Of a DNA stretch of 64,000 bases, positions 36,191 through 45,509 are shown piece after piece. This stretch comes from Salimicrobium humidisoli (GTDB lineage: Bacteria; Bacillota; Bacilli; Bacillales; Halobacillaceae). The stretch lies in the NCBI RefSeq assembly GCF_002295105.1, contig NZ_NSGH01000011.1, forward strand, positions 30,875 to 94,874. Direction: 5' to 3'. The number at the start of each line of letters is the position of its first letter. Position 1 is the first letter of the stretch. Both the position numbers and the translations under genes were made by a program. The notes below the pieces were generated by a model that saw nothing but the letters and a program-made list of their open reading frames with translations, searched no databases and was not told where the DNA came from.

Positions 36191-37915
36191 TTGACAAATT
36201 CAATAGCGAAACGTGTGGAAGAACGCAGAAATCGAATCGAAGAACAATTCCCTGTATGGCCCCGGGACACCGTAGCCCGCCATTTTGAGAAAGCGGTCCA
36301 TACCTATGCCGACCGCCCCTACCTGTACATTCACGATAATGAATATACATACCGGGAGATATGGGAGCAGGCACTCACTTATGCGAAAGGGTTCCTGAAC
36401 CTGGGAGTCAAACGAAGAGAGCATATAGCCGTTTTAATGGACAATAATGAACACTTTCCTTCGCTTATGATTGCCACCTCCATGATTGGTGCTGTACTTA
36501 TCCCTATCAATTCTATGTTAACCAAAAACGAACTGGGATACATTTTGACGCAGTCGGACTCCCATTATTTAATTGTTCAGGAACAGATTAAAGACAAGCA
36601 CCACGGCGAGGCTGTGAAAGAACTATTCTCCACTCCTTCTTTTAAAAAACAGAGCAGTCTTAAACAAGTCATCAGTTTCGGCTCAGAGCGGGAAGAACCG
36701 GTCGATGAACGCTTCCTGTCCTGGGGTGATTTCTTGGAAGGGGCCGGGACGGTGACCACTTCGGCACTGAGTAAACAACGGGCGTTATCTCTCTATCCCG
36801 ATGAAGTAGCTATTATTATGTACACCTCAGGGTCCACTGGTAATCCTAAAGGAGTTATGCTGACAGATGACATGCTCCTCCGTTGTTCCTACGGTACGGT
36901 TTTAAGTCGAGCCATCGAGGATGGAAGAGTCACTTTTGCTCCCCTGCCGTTCTATCATTGTTTTGCGATTATCGAAGCTTTGTTCGCTATGTCCTTCGTC
37001 GGAGGGTCCGTCGTCTCCGCATTAGGGGCCTCCCCTTTACGTTCACTGGAATTGATGGAAAAGTATCGGGCCAATGACTATCTTTGTGTCCCCTCGATGC
37101 TGACACCCGTACTGAACCATCCACAGGTGGAAGAATTTGATCTGTCTTCATTGTTTGCTATGTGGTGCGGAGCAGCCGCTGCTCCCGTGTCGACGTGGCA
37201 ACAAGCCGTGGATGTACTCGGTATCACTGAGATAATCACGGGTTACGGTCAGACGGAAGTCGTCTCTTCAGGCGTAACCACTGAAATCGGAGACCCCTTA
37301 GAGCGAATCTCCACTCGCGTCGGTCGCCCGAAATTAAACGGGGTGAGCGGACTTCCCGAATTTAACGGGAGCAGCGTTCAATATAAAACCGTTCACCGGG
37401 ACACAGGGGAAGATTTGCCTCACGGGGAAATGGGAGAACTGGCGGTCAGAGGCGCCACCGTGACCCATGGCTATTACAAAAAGCCCGAGGAAACAGCACA
37501 GGCCATCGACAAAGACGGGTGGCTGAAAACAGGAGACATCGGAAGGATCGACGAGAACGGCTACATCCAGATGCTCGGTAGAAGTAAGGAAATGTTTAAA
37601 GTTTCCGGAGAACTCGTTTCGCCGAGAGAAGTGGAAATTGCGATCTCCTATCTTCCGGAAGTAAAAGAAGTACAAGTCGTCGGTGTTAAAGACAAACTCA
37701 CTACGGAAGCTGGAGCAGCTTTCGTCGAATTAAAAGAAGGAGAAACGTTAGAAAGAAAAGATATTACCCGCTGGTGTGCCGAACGACTCGCTAAATTTAA
37801 AGTACCGCGACACGTCTTTTTTATCGATTCGTCGGAATGGCCTATGACCAGCACGGGGAAAGTCCAGAAATTCCGCCTTCAGGAGTTGGCAAAAGAGCGG
37901 TTGGATCATAAATAA
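36191..37915 (+). CDS. AMP-binding acyl-CoA/acyl-ACP ligase
   Basis: A 574-residue adenylate-forming enzyme. The ATP loop is IIMYTSGSTGNPKGVM, the A5 motif is GYGQTEV, the A7 motif is WLKTGDIG, and the catalytic lysine lies in MTSTGKVQKFRL. It would activate a carboxylic acid, probably a fatty acid, to a thioester. It starts with TTG at 36191 after GGAAGGAGAATCACA, 33 bases behind the FabF paralogue. CoA versus ACP as acceptor cannot be read. Confidence 0.88.
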   Translation: MTNSIAKRVEERRNRIEEQFPVWPRDTVARHFEKAVHTYADRPYLYIHDNEYTYREIWEQALTYAKGFLNLGVKRREHIAVLMDNNEHFPSLMIATSMIGAVLIPINSMLTKNELGYILTQSDSHYLIVQEQIKDKHHGEAVKELFSTPSFKKQSSLKQVISFGSEREEPVDERFLSWGDFLEGAGTVTTSALSKQRALSLYPDEVAIIMYTSGSTGNPKGVMLTDDMLLRCSYGTVLSRAIEDGRVTFAPLPFYHCFAIIEALFAMSFVGGSVVSALGASPLRSLELMEKYRANDYLCVPSMLTPVLNHPQVEEFDLSSLFAMWCGAAAAPVSTWQQAVDVLGITEIITGYGQTEVVSSGVTTEIGDPLERISTRVGRPKLNGVSGLPEFNGSSVQYKTVHRDTGEDLPHGEMGELAVRGATVTHGYYKKPEETAQAIDKDGWLKTGDIGRIDENGYIQMLGRSKEMFKVSGELVSPREVEIAISYLPEVKEVQVVGVKDKLTTEAGAAFVELKEGETLERKDITRWCAERLAKFKVPRHVFFIDSSEWPMTSTGKVQKFRLQELAKERLDHK

Positions 37916-37947
37916 CGGGGCAACAAATAAAGGAAGGGGGTCATCCA

Positions 37948-38421
37948 TTGACCGCGCAATGGCATAAAACAAATTACCGTGTCCCTTACAAGGACACGGA
38001 CCGGATGGGAGTAGTCCATCACGGAAATTACATCAACTGGTTTGAAATCGCCCGCACTGAATTTATGCGATATTACGGCATCGCCTATAAAGAAATTGAA
38101 TCCGAAGGCTTCTCGCTACCTGTTGCAAATGTGGACTGCCGATATAAAAGTTCCGCTACTTTTGATGATTGTATCGTCCTTTTCACTAAAATCGCGGACT
38201 ATTCCCCGCTGAAACTGAAATTCGTTTACGAAGCACGGAAAGTATCGGAGGACATAGATAGTGATCCCCGTGATAAAATCACATCTCAACCCAGCGGTGA
38301 GCTTATCGCAGCCGGGAGTACGGAACATACGTGGGTCAACGAAAACTTTAAGCCGATCCGCCTTAACCGATCAGCTCCCAATATTTATGAAATCATCAGG
38401 GAGTGCGGGAAACAGGAATAA
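37948..38421 (+). CDS. YbgC/FadM-type acyl thioesterase
   Basis: A 157-residue hotdog protein. YKDTDRMGVVHHGNYINWFE carries the catalytic aspartate and His of the 4HBT/YbgC family. An insertion around residues 97-112 (SEDIDSDPRDKITSQP) is longer than in most relatives. It starts with TTG at 37948 after AAGGAAGGGGG. As last gene of the three-gene operon it would release the acyl product or police thioesters. Confidence 0.85.
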   Translation: MTAQWHKTNYRVPYKDTDRMGVVHHGNYINWFEIARTEFMRYYGIAYKEIESEGFSLPVANVDCRYKSSATFDDCIVLFTKIADYSPLKLKFVYEARKVSEDIDSDPRDKITSQPSGELIAAGSTEHTWVNENFKPIRLNRSAPNIYEIIRECGKQE

Positions 38422-38428
38422 GAAGAAA

Positions 38429-38504
38429 CCCCGGCAATCGAGAGATGAACGTTTCCATAACCCGAGGGAGCTGGAAAAGTTTCTCAAAGTGCCGGGGGCT
38501 TTTG
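38429..38504 (+). terminator. Long structured terminator after the fabF-ligase-thioesterase operon
   Basis: CCCCGGCA (38429-38436) pairs with TGCCGGGG (38490-38497), followed by a short CTTTT run. The 53-base interior holds a second hairpin TTTCCA/TGGAAA (38452-38477), giving a branched fold larger than usual here. Confidence 0.6.
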
Positions 38505-38520
38505 TATATTATCAGTTATA

Positions 38521-38867
38521 TCACTTAGATACTGTCCCCTGGTGAAAATACAGTTGCCATCTGTCGTTTATCCGTTTCCATATTGAACTCCTCAAGGTAT
38601 TTCTCCCTTTCGTTTCATCTTTAATGTAGTAAGTGGCAAGTACAACGTCAGGAGCCAGCTGTTCCACCTCATAATTATGTATGCTCATTTCTGACAGAAC
38701 TACGCCGTCCACCAGACAATCTTCTTTATTTAACATTATTCCTGAACTTCCTATTTCTCGAAAATCATCTGCCAGAATTTCACCAAATCTTTCTGCAGAT
38801 GCTCTACTTCGATGTTCACGTGTGCCTCTTCCAACTCTCTCAGCTCCGCTTTTAGCTTTTCTGTCAT
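38521..38867 (-). pseudogene. DUF4440 (SnoaL/NTF2-like) gene with frameshift
   Basis: ATG 38867 follows AAAGGGGCGGGTGAAT and opens MTEKLKAELRELEEAHVNIEV, which runs off-family and stops after about 38 codons. From roughly 38810 another frame continues as ASAERFGEILADDF, REIGSSGIMLNKEDC and then a normal DUF4440 C-terminus ending YFHQGTVSK. Total length 347 bases is one short of 116 codons, so a single-base deletion lies near 38795-38812. The intact family is about 110-130 residues with unknown substrate. Confidence 0.7.
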
Positions 38868-39087
38868 ATTCACCCGCCCCTTTATAAAACTGTATTAGTT
38901 ATACATAGATTACCTTACAAAAAGAAGCATCTCCAATAACTTGGATTTTTCGTAACTATGCTAGACATTTTTCACTGAAAATACGTTTGATTCAGTCATT
39001 ATTGAAAACGATTTCTGTTCCTGCTATGGTAATAAAAACTGCAGACATCCCTTCATAATCCATAAAACAAAACAAGAGGTGAGATAA

Positions 39088-40311
39088 TTGCAAACGTCAT
39101 TAATATCCCCGGATAACACGTGGGCCCTGTGGGCATTTCTTACGGGCTGGGCGGCCATAAGCATTTACCTGGAACAGAAATATGTATGGGCATCGAAAAT
39201 CTCCGGAGCCATCATTGCACTGGTCGGAGCGATGGCTCTAGCCAACTTCAACGTCATTCCTCTGGAATCAGGCGTGTACGATGCTGTCTGGAGTTACGTA
39301 GTGCCTCTTGCTATTCCTCTGCTATTATTTCAGGCCAACATCAAAAAAATCTGGCAGGAAAGCAGACGGATGCTGACGATTTTTCTGTTGAGTTCCATCG
39401 GTACAGTGGCCGGTACCATCCTCTCGTTTATGGTCTTGAAAGACATTATTCCGCACCTGGACAAAATCGGTGCCATGATGGCAGGTTCCTACACGGGCGG
39501 CGGCGTGAACTTCGCAGCCATGTCCGCTAAATTCGAAGCCCCCGGTGATCTCGTTTCGGCTACGGTGGTGGCTGATAATGCTATGATGGCTCTTTTCTTC
39601 TTTGTTCTGATGGGGATTCCTGCTATCAACTTTTTCCGGAAAAATTATAAAACGCCGCACATGGAAGAAGTCGAACAAAACGCCACCGGGGATGACGAAA
39701 CCCAGGCGGCCTCCTTCTGGAAACGGAAAGAAATTTCTTTGAAAGATATCGCTTCCAGTATTGCAACAGCGTTCGTTCTCGTCGCCGTCTCGTTCCAACT
39801 GGCGGACTTTTTTGCCGGAGTTATCCCGAGTGGAGACGACGCGAATATATTCTATGAACTGCTCGGAGGCATCATTGGTGATCAGTATCTTATGCTCACT
39901 ACGTTGACCGTTATCGCTGTACTTTTGAACCCCGATTATTTCGAGAATCTGCAGGGGACGCAGGAGCTCGGGACGTTCCTGATTTATTTGTTTTTCGTCG
40001 TCATTGGCGTCCCGGCCTCCATTGCGCTGGTAGTTACAACCTCGCCGCTCCTGCTCGTGTTCGTACTTATCATTGTATTAATGAACCTGTTCTTCTCCCT
40101 CATCCTCGGGAAATTGTTCAAGTTCAACCTGGAGGAAATACTGCTTGCCAGCAACGCGAACCTCGGGGGACCGACGACAGCTGCAGCGATGGCGATTGCC
40201 AAAGGATGGAACAGACTGATCGTCCCCATTCTGCTCGTCGGTACTCTCGGGTATATTATCGGGAACTATATCGGGACAGGGCTCGGCGCCTGGTTTCAGA
40301 CATTATTGTAA
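39088..40311 (+). CDS. DUF819 family membrane protein, YjcL-like
   Basis: A 407-residue protein with about 11 membrane segments and the DUF819 hallmarks GSYTGGGVNFAAM and ASNANLGGPTTAAAMA, symmetrical motifs near the two half ends. The family is thought to be transporters, substrate unknown. It starts with TTG at 39088 after AGAGGTGAGATAA and is monocistronic. Confidence 0.82.
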   Translation: MQTSLISPDNTWALWAFLTGWAAISIYLEQKYVWASKISGAIIALVGAMALANFNVIPLESGVYDAVWSYVVPLAIPLLLFQANIKKIWQESRRMLTIFLLSSIGTVAGTILSFMVLKDIIPHLDKIGAMMAGSYTGGGVNFAAMSAKFEAPGDLVSATVVADNAMMALFFFVLMGIPAINFFRKNYKTPHMEEVEQNATGDDETQAASFWKRKEISLKDIASSIATAFVLVAVSFQLADFFAGVIPSGDDANIFYELLGGIIGDQYLMLTTLTVIAVLLNPDYFENLQGTQELGTFLIYLFFVVIGVPASIALVVTTSPLLLVFVLIIVLMNLFFSLILGKLFKFNLEEILLASNANLGGPTTAAAMAIAKGWNRLIVPILLVGTLGYIIGNYIGTGLGAWFQTLL

Positions 40312-40368
40312 ACCTCCAGCTCTCATCAATGAATAACCAATAAAGTATTTCTATTTCAGTAAAGAAAG

Positions 40369-41124
40369 CTAACGACTGGAGTAAGACCCGAAAAAACTCC
40401 GGAATGAATGAAGGGCTGCGGCACGATTCACAGCTGCAATAGAAGTTGTTATCGGGATCCCTTTAGGACATACCTTTACACAGTTCTGGGAATTTCCACA
40501 CCCTTGAAGCCCGCCTTTACCCATAAAGGCTTCCGTACGTTCATCTTTATCCATTTCCCCGGTTGGGTGAACGTTTTTTAAACGAATTTGTGAAAAAACG
40601 AATGGTCCGAGAAAATCGCTCTTGTCGTTAACGTTGGGGCATGCGTCCTGGCAAACACCACAAGTAAAACATTTGGAAAGTTCGTATGCCATTTCCCGTT
40701 TATTTTCATCCATTCGTGGACCAGGTCCAATATCGTACGTGCCATCAATAGGAATCCACGCTTTTATTTTCTTCAGTGCATCAAACATTTTTCCCCTGTC
40801 AATAATGAGGTCTCTAACGACGGGGTAGGTTCTCATGGGACGTAAGGTAATTGGATGCTCCAGTTGATCAACCAAAGCAGTACAGGCCTGGCGTGGTGTC
40901 CCGTTTATGACCATAGAACAGACACCACATACTTCTTCCAGACAGCTCATTTCCCACTGGACGGGACTTGTTTTCTTCCCGTCCTTAGTAACGGGGTGCT
41001 TTTGGGTATGCATCAGGGCAGTAATGACATTCATATTTGGACGGTACGGTACGGCAAACTCTTCTTCATAAGGGGCGGAATCAGGAGCGTCTTGTCTCTC
41101 GATAATCAGAGTTATCTCTTCCAT
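40369..41124 (-). CDS. sdhB: Isolated succinate dehydrogenase iron-sulfur subunit
   Basis: A 251-residue SdhB-type protein. The 2Fe-2S ligands are in CLEEVCGVCSM and RQAC; the 3Fe-4S/4Fe-4S ligands are in CFTCGVCQDACP and CGNSQNCVKVCPKG. It aligns well with Bacillus SdhB along its length. Neither sdhA nor sdhC is adjacent, whereas Bacillaceae normally have sdhCAB together, so this is probably a second, solitary copy. Whether it enters complex II or another reductase is unknown. Confidence 0.88.
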   Translation of the reverse strand: MEEITLIIERQDAPDSAPYEEEFAVPYRPNMNVITALMHTQKHPVTKDGKKTSPVQWEMSCLEEVCGVCSMVINGTPRQACTALVDQLEHPITLRPMRTYPVVRDLIIDRGKMFDALKKIKAWIPIDGTYDIGPGPRMDENKREMAYELSKCFTCGVCQDACPNVNDKSDFLGPFVFSQIRLKNVHPTGEMDKDERTEAFMGKGGLQGCGNSQNCVKVCPKGIPITTSIAAVNRAAALHSFRSFFGSYSSR

Positions 41125-41368
41125 TTTCTCTCCTCCTCATTTATAAAGCCTGTTCTACTATGAAAGGGTAACTTCGGACACCTTCACTATTGAAATTTTC
41201 AATTCATCCAAAGAACTCTGCACCCTTGCAATCAACTGCCCTGTCATGCATTAGTGTTCTTATTATTATAGTAACAAATTCCGGCAAATAAGTCTGATTA
41301 TTTTTTCTAATCAGACTTTTGTGAAGAGACTGCCGCTCGCTGAATTAATTTACTTTATTTCTTCTCAT

Positions 41369-41412
41369 AAAAAACACACTAAATTATGCCTTGATAATTT
41401 AGTGTGTTTTTT
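41369..41412. terminator. Strong bidirectional terminator
   Basis: AAAAACACACTAAATTA pairs with TAATTTAGTGTGTTTTT over 17 perfect bases. It ends the pdaC-like gene on the minus strand. A second hairpin (AAGTCTGATTA/TAATCAGACTT) lies at 41291-41319. Confidence 0.85.
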
Positions 41413-41453
41413 AACTTTACTCCTGAATAACAAGGAACAAACCGAGTCTTCTC

Positions 41454-42905
41454 TCACAAATTTCCGTAATGGGGTCCAACACCCTGTTCCCCCTGTAATT
41501 CAAGCAGCTGGGACACAGTAACCATCTGATACCCCTGCTCCTCCAATGAATCCAGCAGCTGCGGCAGCGCATCGGCTGTTGAAGAATGGATGTCATGCAG
41601 CAATACGATGGATCCTTCCGTAACATTGGACATCACTTTCTCATTCACTGCCTGAGCATCGCGGCTCTTCCAGTCAAGGGAGTCGACGGACCACATAGCG
41701 AGGGACTGACCCAGTTCCGACGTGATCTGCTCCACATCCCCGTTAGACGCCCCGTACGGAGGACGTAATAGAGTCGGCGCATGACCAATAGCGTCTTCGA
41801 TGATACTGCTCGATTCCTGCATCTCTTCACGAATCTGCTCTCGCCCGAGCACCGTCAGATCCTGATGGTTCATCGTGTGGTTACCGATTTCATGACCTTC
41901 TTCGTCCACTCTGTTGGCAAGCGACGGGTAATATTCCACCTGACTGCCCAGCATAAAAAAGGTCGCTTCGGCCCCATGCTTGTTAAGCGTATCGAGAATG
42001 CGCGGCGTCACCTCAGGGTGGGGACCATCATCAAAAGTCAGTGCAACATATTTCCCATCCGGATCAAGTTCCGCTTTCTCCTCTGAATGCTCTGTCTCTT
42101 CCTTACGTTTTTCCTTCTCAGGAATTGTCACATCCAGTCGATCCGCGAAATCATCCTGCAGATACGGTTTGATTTCCTTCATCGGAATTTCAGCCTTGAC
42201 CGAACCTGCTGCACCCGCCGCTATTTCATATTCATCGAAGTAAAAAATCACGTGATCCCGGCTGATGGACCACTTCCATTTGTCAGGGTTCTTCAAAGCG
42301 TCCTGTACCATATCTTCGAAGAGGTAAGGGCTGACTTCATCATTATTGGAAAGCGCCTCCCTGACCAGGTGCTGGATATTTCCGATTGTTTCTTCATTTA
42401 ACCGGAAAACATCTTCAAGCTGTACATGCCTCTCCTTATTCAGGTCGATGACGAAGGACTTCGTTTTCGTCATACCATTTGCCCCGCCTGTAATCTGATA
42501 GGACTCGAATTCGAGTGTGTAAAGCTTGTCAGCTATTTCTTCCGTCTCCACCTGAATGTTCAAGTGGGCACGAAAACCGTTTTCCTCGAGGGCACGTTTC
42601 GATTTTTGTACTTCACCGGTGAATTCTTTCTTCTGGGCCTCCACCCATTCGTTTATCGGTTTATTGACCTGTTCATGATCCGTGTACGGAAGACTGACCG
42701 ATGAAGTATACAAGTCCGCTTCTTCCGTCCTCGTTTCAATGTTCAGACCCGGGTAGACGCTGGAGTCCTCGACTTCCCCCTCCGGACCATTTGTTTCTGA
42801 ATCTCCTTCAAAAGCCTGACTGAGTAACTGATTCATTCCAAAAGTAACCCCGACAAGCAATAGAATAATTACAATCCAACCTGGCAATTTAATACGTTTT
42901 ATCAT
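41454..42905 (-). CDS. Polysaccharide deacetylase, PdaC-like, membrane-anchored
   Basis: A 483-residue protein with an N-terminal signal anchor (about 9-30), a DUF4163/DUF3298 module (about 55-265), a charged linker and a NodB deacetylase domain. NodB motifs are TFDDGPHPEV, GNHTMNH (metal histidines), LRPPYGASN, DSLDW and VLLHDIHSS. The order is that of B. subtilis PdaC, which deacetylates N-acetylmuramic acid in peptidoglycan. A possible promoter upstream is TTGTTA with TAAGAT 18 bases away. Confidence 0.88.
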   Translation of the reverse strand: MIKRIKLPGWIVIILLLVGVTFGMNQLLSQAFEGDSETNGPEGEVEDSSVYPGLNIETRTEEADLYTSSVSLPYTDHEQVNKPINEWVEAQKKEFTGEVQKSKRALEENGFRAHLNIQVETEEIADKLYTLEFESYQITGGANGMTKTKSFVIDLNKERHVQLEDVFRLNEETIGNIQHLVREALSNNDEVSPYLFEDMVQDALKNPDKWKWSISRDHVIFYFDEYEIAAGAAGSVKAEIPMKEIKPYLQDDFADRLDVTIPEKEKRKEETEHSEEKAELDPDGKYVALTFDDGPHPEVTPRILDTLNKHGAEATFFMLGSQVEYYPSLANRVDEEGHEIGNHTMNHQDLTVLGREQIREEMQESSSIIEDAIGHAPTLLRPPYGASNGDVEQITSELGQSLAMWSVDSLDWKSRDAQAVNEKVMSNVTEGSIVLLHDIHSSTADALPQLLDSLEEQGYQMVTVSQLLELQGEQGVGPHYGNL

Positions 42906-43003
42906 GACAACTCATTTCCTCTGCTAATTTTTTCAAATATATATCTTACCATAGAAATGAGTTTTGTAACAAAAAAGTTACATACCGTGATGCGGTGACG
43001 TGC

Positions 43004-43381
43004 TTAACAGGAAACGTCTTCTCCCTTCCTCCAGGCCTCGATAGTCGCTCTCACAAATTCTTCAAGTCCGCTCTCATTCAGATCGACCGATTTCTTAATG
43101 TGGATGCACCCTTTCCCGTAATCGAGACCTTTCAGAAATTCTTCGGCTCCCGTAATCTTCTTGATATTCCCCGTATAAAGGCTCACATAATGTTTTTGAG
43201 CGTTTAAATGAAAAACAGCGGAGGAATCCGATCCGAAGCTCAGCATTTTGTACTGGATGCCCTCCTTCAGTTCCGGACCTTCAGTTAAAATATATTCTCT
43301 TACTTTCAATAATTTTTCTTTTCTCCAGTCTTCCTGCATCACCTTGTAGTAGTCCTCCGAAGTTTTAACGTCATATTGCAT
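43004..43381 (-). CDS. DUF1801 family protein
   Basis: A 125-residue soluble protein with DUF1801 features: EGIQYKMLSFG, HLNAQKHYVSLYTGN, and the C-terminal GKGCIHIKKSVDL. The fold is used for small-ligand or iron-related roles; actual function unknown. GGAGGGATAATC precedes the ATG. Monocistronic. Confidence 0.75.
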   Translation of the reverse strand: MQYDVKTSEDYYKVMQEDWRKEKLLKVREYILTEGPELKEGIQYKMLSFGSDSSAVFHLNAQKHYVSLYTGNIKKITGAEEFLKGLDYGKGCIHIKKSVDLNESGLEEFVRATIEAWRKGEDVSC

Positions 43382-43567
43382 GATTATCCCTCCTTTCTAT
43401 TCATGTTCAATCGATTCATTTGTTTATGTAACACGCTGCCACGGATGCTTGAGGTTTCTAGTCTCCCTCCTTAATCCCCTCACTCTTTCATCGGATCAAA
43501 ACCATGAGCTGACTTCCCTATTGTTAAAACTTATCATGCACTATTCCTTCTATAGCAGCTTCATAAC

Positions 43568-43870
43568 TTATGTTTCTTTCTTCTTCCACATGTAATAGTT
43601 ATAAACGAATTGTATAACGAATACCATAAGCAAAAATGATGTAAAGAGTATTTTTGTAAAACTATCTGAGTCCAGGAGGAGTAATACACCGGTAATAGCT
43701 AATAGCATAAAGGGCGAGGTCATTAATGTTCTTATCATTTTTCTCCTGTAAGATAAACTGAAATAATTTACTTTAAACCCCTCATCGACTTTCTGCTTAT
43801 TTTTATAAGCAAAAGAGAACATGGTTATCACAACTACGGTCGAGATTATTGGAATTATGATATTCATCAA
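43568..43870 (-). CDS. Small membrane protein, unknown function
   Basis: A 100-residue protein with three predicted membrane segments (about 3-20, 51-67 and 74-92) and a basic loop YFSLSYRRKMIRTL. The family is not recognised. AAAAGGAGGTAACTTTG precedes the ATG. A second small membrane gene lies just upstream on the same strand. Confidence 0.6.
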   Translation of the reverse strand: MMNIIIPIISTVVVITMFSFAYKNKQKVDEGFKVNYFSLSYRRKMIRTLMTSPFMLLAITGVLLLLDSDSFTKILFTSFLLMVFVIQFVYNYYMWKKKET

Positions 43871-43925
43871 AGTTACCTCCTTTTACCACGCCCTGGTTAC
43901 CTCTCTGTTTAATCAGCTGAATTTT

Positions 43926-44087
43926 TTAAGTATTTTTTACTAAATCCATTATTAAACTGAACATTCCTGCAACTGAAAAAAATACTCCAAATATATACAA
44001 ATCAGGATAATCAGCTATTACTAAGTACCCTCCATATATAATTATCACAATTGATAAAAATACATTTAAGTAATCTATTTCCTGCAT
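43926..44087 (-). CDS. Short membrane protein, unknown function (53 residues)
   Basis: ATG 44087 follows GGGTGAGGTACGC and opens 53 codons with two hydrophobic segments (VFLSIVIIIYGGYLVIA and LYIFGVFFSVAGMFSLIM). It ends 56 bases before the next small membrane gene, so the two are probably paired. Confidence 0.5.
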   Translation of the reverse strand: MQEIDYLNVFLSIVIIIYGGYLVIADYPDLYIFGVFFSVAGMFSLIMDLVKNT

Positions 44088-44458
44088 GCGTACCTCACCC
44101 CCAATTAAAACAACTGCAAGGCCCTAGCCTGCAAATAGGAGATATAAAAACCAGTATTTTATGCTGTTATACCCTTCAGTGCCACTCCATGCATTGAATA
44201 TACACCTCTTACATGAATCCTTCGCCTTATTGGGCTCTTTTTATTACATACGATTCCAACTTAATTCCGTTTCGAAATAGTTCAGAATGTTTCGATTTCT
44301 GCATTTACTTCCTTTAATAAAACAGCGATCGTTCACATTAGAACAATCGCCCCATCCGTATTATACAGTTGTTATAAGTAAAGTGTGTCCCGGCTGACCG
44401 CCACTTCACCTCTACACAATCAATATTCGTTTCGTACGGAAGTGGCAGCCTTCAATGA
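44088..44458. other. Intergenic region
   Basis: A 371-base AT-rich gap. Apart from the hairpin at 44325-44350 nothing is assignable. Confidence 0.4.
44325..44350 (-). terminator. Probable terminator of the 55-residue gene
   Basis: GCGAT-C-GTTC pairs with GAAC-A-ATCGC; the minus-strand side is followed by TGTTTTATT. Confidence 0.6.
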
Positions 44459-44626
44459 TTACGCCTCATCCTTCTGCTTTTTAGCTGCCTTTTCACGTGA
44501 AGGCTTCATGTACTTAATATTGTAGTATCTATCGGCGCCCAGGCCTCCTTCACTGATCATCATTGAAATCTCTTTGGTCCGTGTCTGCTTTTTCTTGTTT
44601 ACAGTGAATTTCTCCTCTTTTTTCAT
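44459..44626 (-). CDS. Short basic protein, unknown function (55 residues)
   Basis: ATG 44626 follows AAAGGGGGGCGAACTA. The protein is rich in Lys and Glu (MKKEEKFTVNKKKQTRTKE) with a glycine turn SEGGLGADRYYNI and a basic tail. No membrane segment. The family is not recognised, but the strong ribosome site supports expression. Confidence 0.55.
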   Translation of the reverse strand: MKKEEKFTVNKKKQTRTKEISMMISEGGLGADRYYNIKYMKPSREKAAKKQKDEA

Positions 44627-44742
44627 TAGTTCGCCCCCCTTTCCAGTCTGCTTCATCACTTATATCATACCATGATTCAGTAAATAAGTCTGAATATTCG
44701 ATTTATTAAAATATATCATTTCCTCCGTTTAATCCATAAAGA

Positions 44743-44784
44743 AAAAAACCTTTCCCAAGGCAAGCTAAGCCACAGAGAAAGGGT
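44743..44784 (-). terminator. Terminator of the SRPBCC gene
   Basis: On the minus strand CCTTTC and GAAAGG outer arms enclose a GGC/GCC pairing, followed by seven T. Confidence 0.65.
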
Positions 44785-44808
44785 CTTCTATACAATCGCC
44801 GGAAAGAT

Positions 44809-45270
44809 TTATCTATCCTTAAACATCTCCTCCACCTTCTGATGCCTGTACCTGAAAATTTCCTCCAGCTTCTTCCTGATATTCAACCGGTGGACAATTC
44901 TGCCGGCTTTAGAGAAAGGAAGTGCGTAGTGAACAATATCCGTCATCTCCACACCGTTTTCCACTTCTTTAAAATGATGCTGATGATGCCAGAACCGGAA
45001 TGGCCCGTGACGCTGTTCATCAACAAACATCTTATTCTCTTCCACATGAGTGATTTCCGTCATCCAGCTTAGTGTAATCCCGAGTACCGGCTGCAGACGA
45101 TAAGTTGCAATCATTCCGGGATACATGTGATCAGGTAGGTTCCCCGTAACTTCGAACTTCATCCATGGGGGAGTGATCCTCGATAAGTTTCCTGCACTTG
45201 AAAAGAACGACCAGGCTTCACTTAAGCTGATTGGAAGCTGCTGGGTTCTTTCTATTTTGTATATTTTCAA
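44809..45270 (-). CDS. SRPBCC (START-like) domain protein
   Basis: A 153-residue helix-grip protein. LPISLSEAWSFFSSAGNLSRITPPWM is the typical first helix of the ligand-binding SRPBCC group often annotated as cyclase/dehydrase-like or cell-division inhibitor-like; RFWHHQHHFKEVENGVEM is the matching core strand. The ligand is unknown. It is monocistronic and divergent from the mur operon. Confidence 0.75.
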   Translation of the reverse strand: MKIYKIERTQQLPISLSEAWSFFSSAGNLSRITPPWMKFEVTGNLPDHMYPGMIATYRLQPVLGITLSWMTEITHVEENKMFVDEQRHGPFRFWHHQHHFKEVENGVEMTDIVHYALPFSKAGRIVHRLNIRKKLEEIFRYRHQKVEEMFKDR

Positions 45271-45509
45271 TAGCTTTCACCTCTGGATAAGGTTTTCCAC
45301 TCTTTCCTATAAGTTAATCACTATTCACACTCTCTCCATGCAACTTTTTCCGTTTTATTTATGTAATAAATGCCTTGGAGGTGAGAACCTCTCTCCCACC
45401 ACTCCCTCCCTGATTTAAGAAATCATGGTAACGTGTGTCAAAATCTTATTCCCCTACTATTTTCAATACACAAACCTTCTCAATCTGTTATCTGATCAAA
45501 TTTCAAAAT

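Noticed and set aside
41291..41319. Hairpin AAGTCTGATTA/TAATCAGACTT as a separate terminator or small RNA
   Set aside because: No gene or promoter to assign it to; probably a second stop signal after the 41369-41412 terminator.
42909..42963. Inverted repeat AACTCATTTC/GAAATGAGTT before the pdaC-like gene
   Set aside because: Arms are 35 bases apart in AT-rich DNA and straddle the promoter; may be chance, no supporting pattern.
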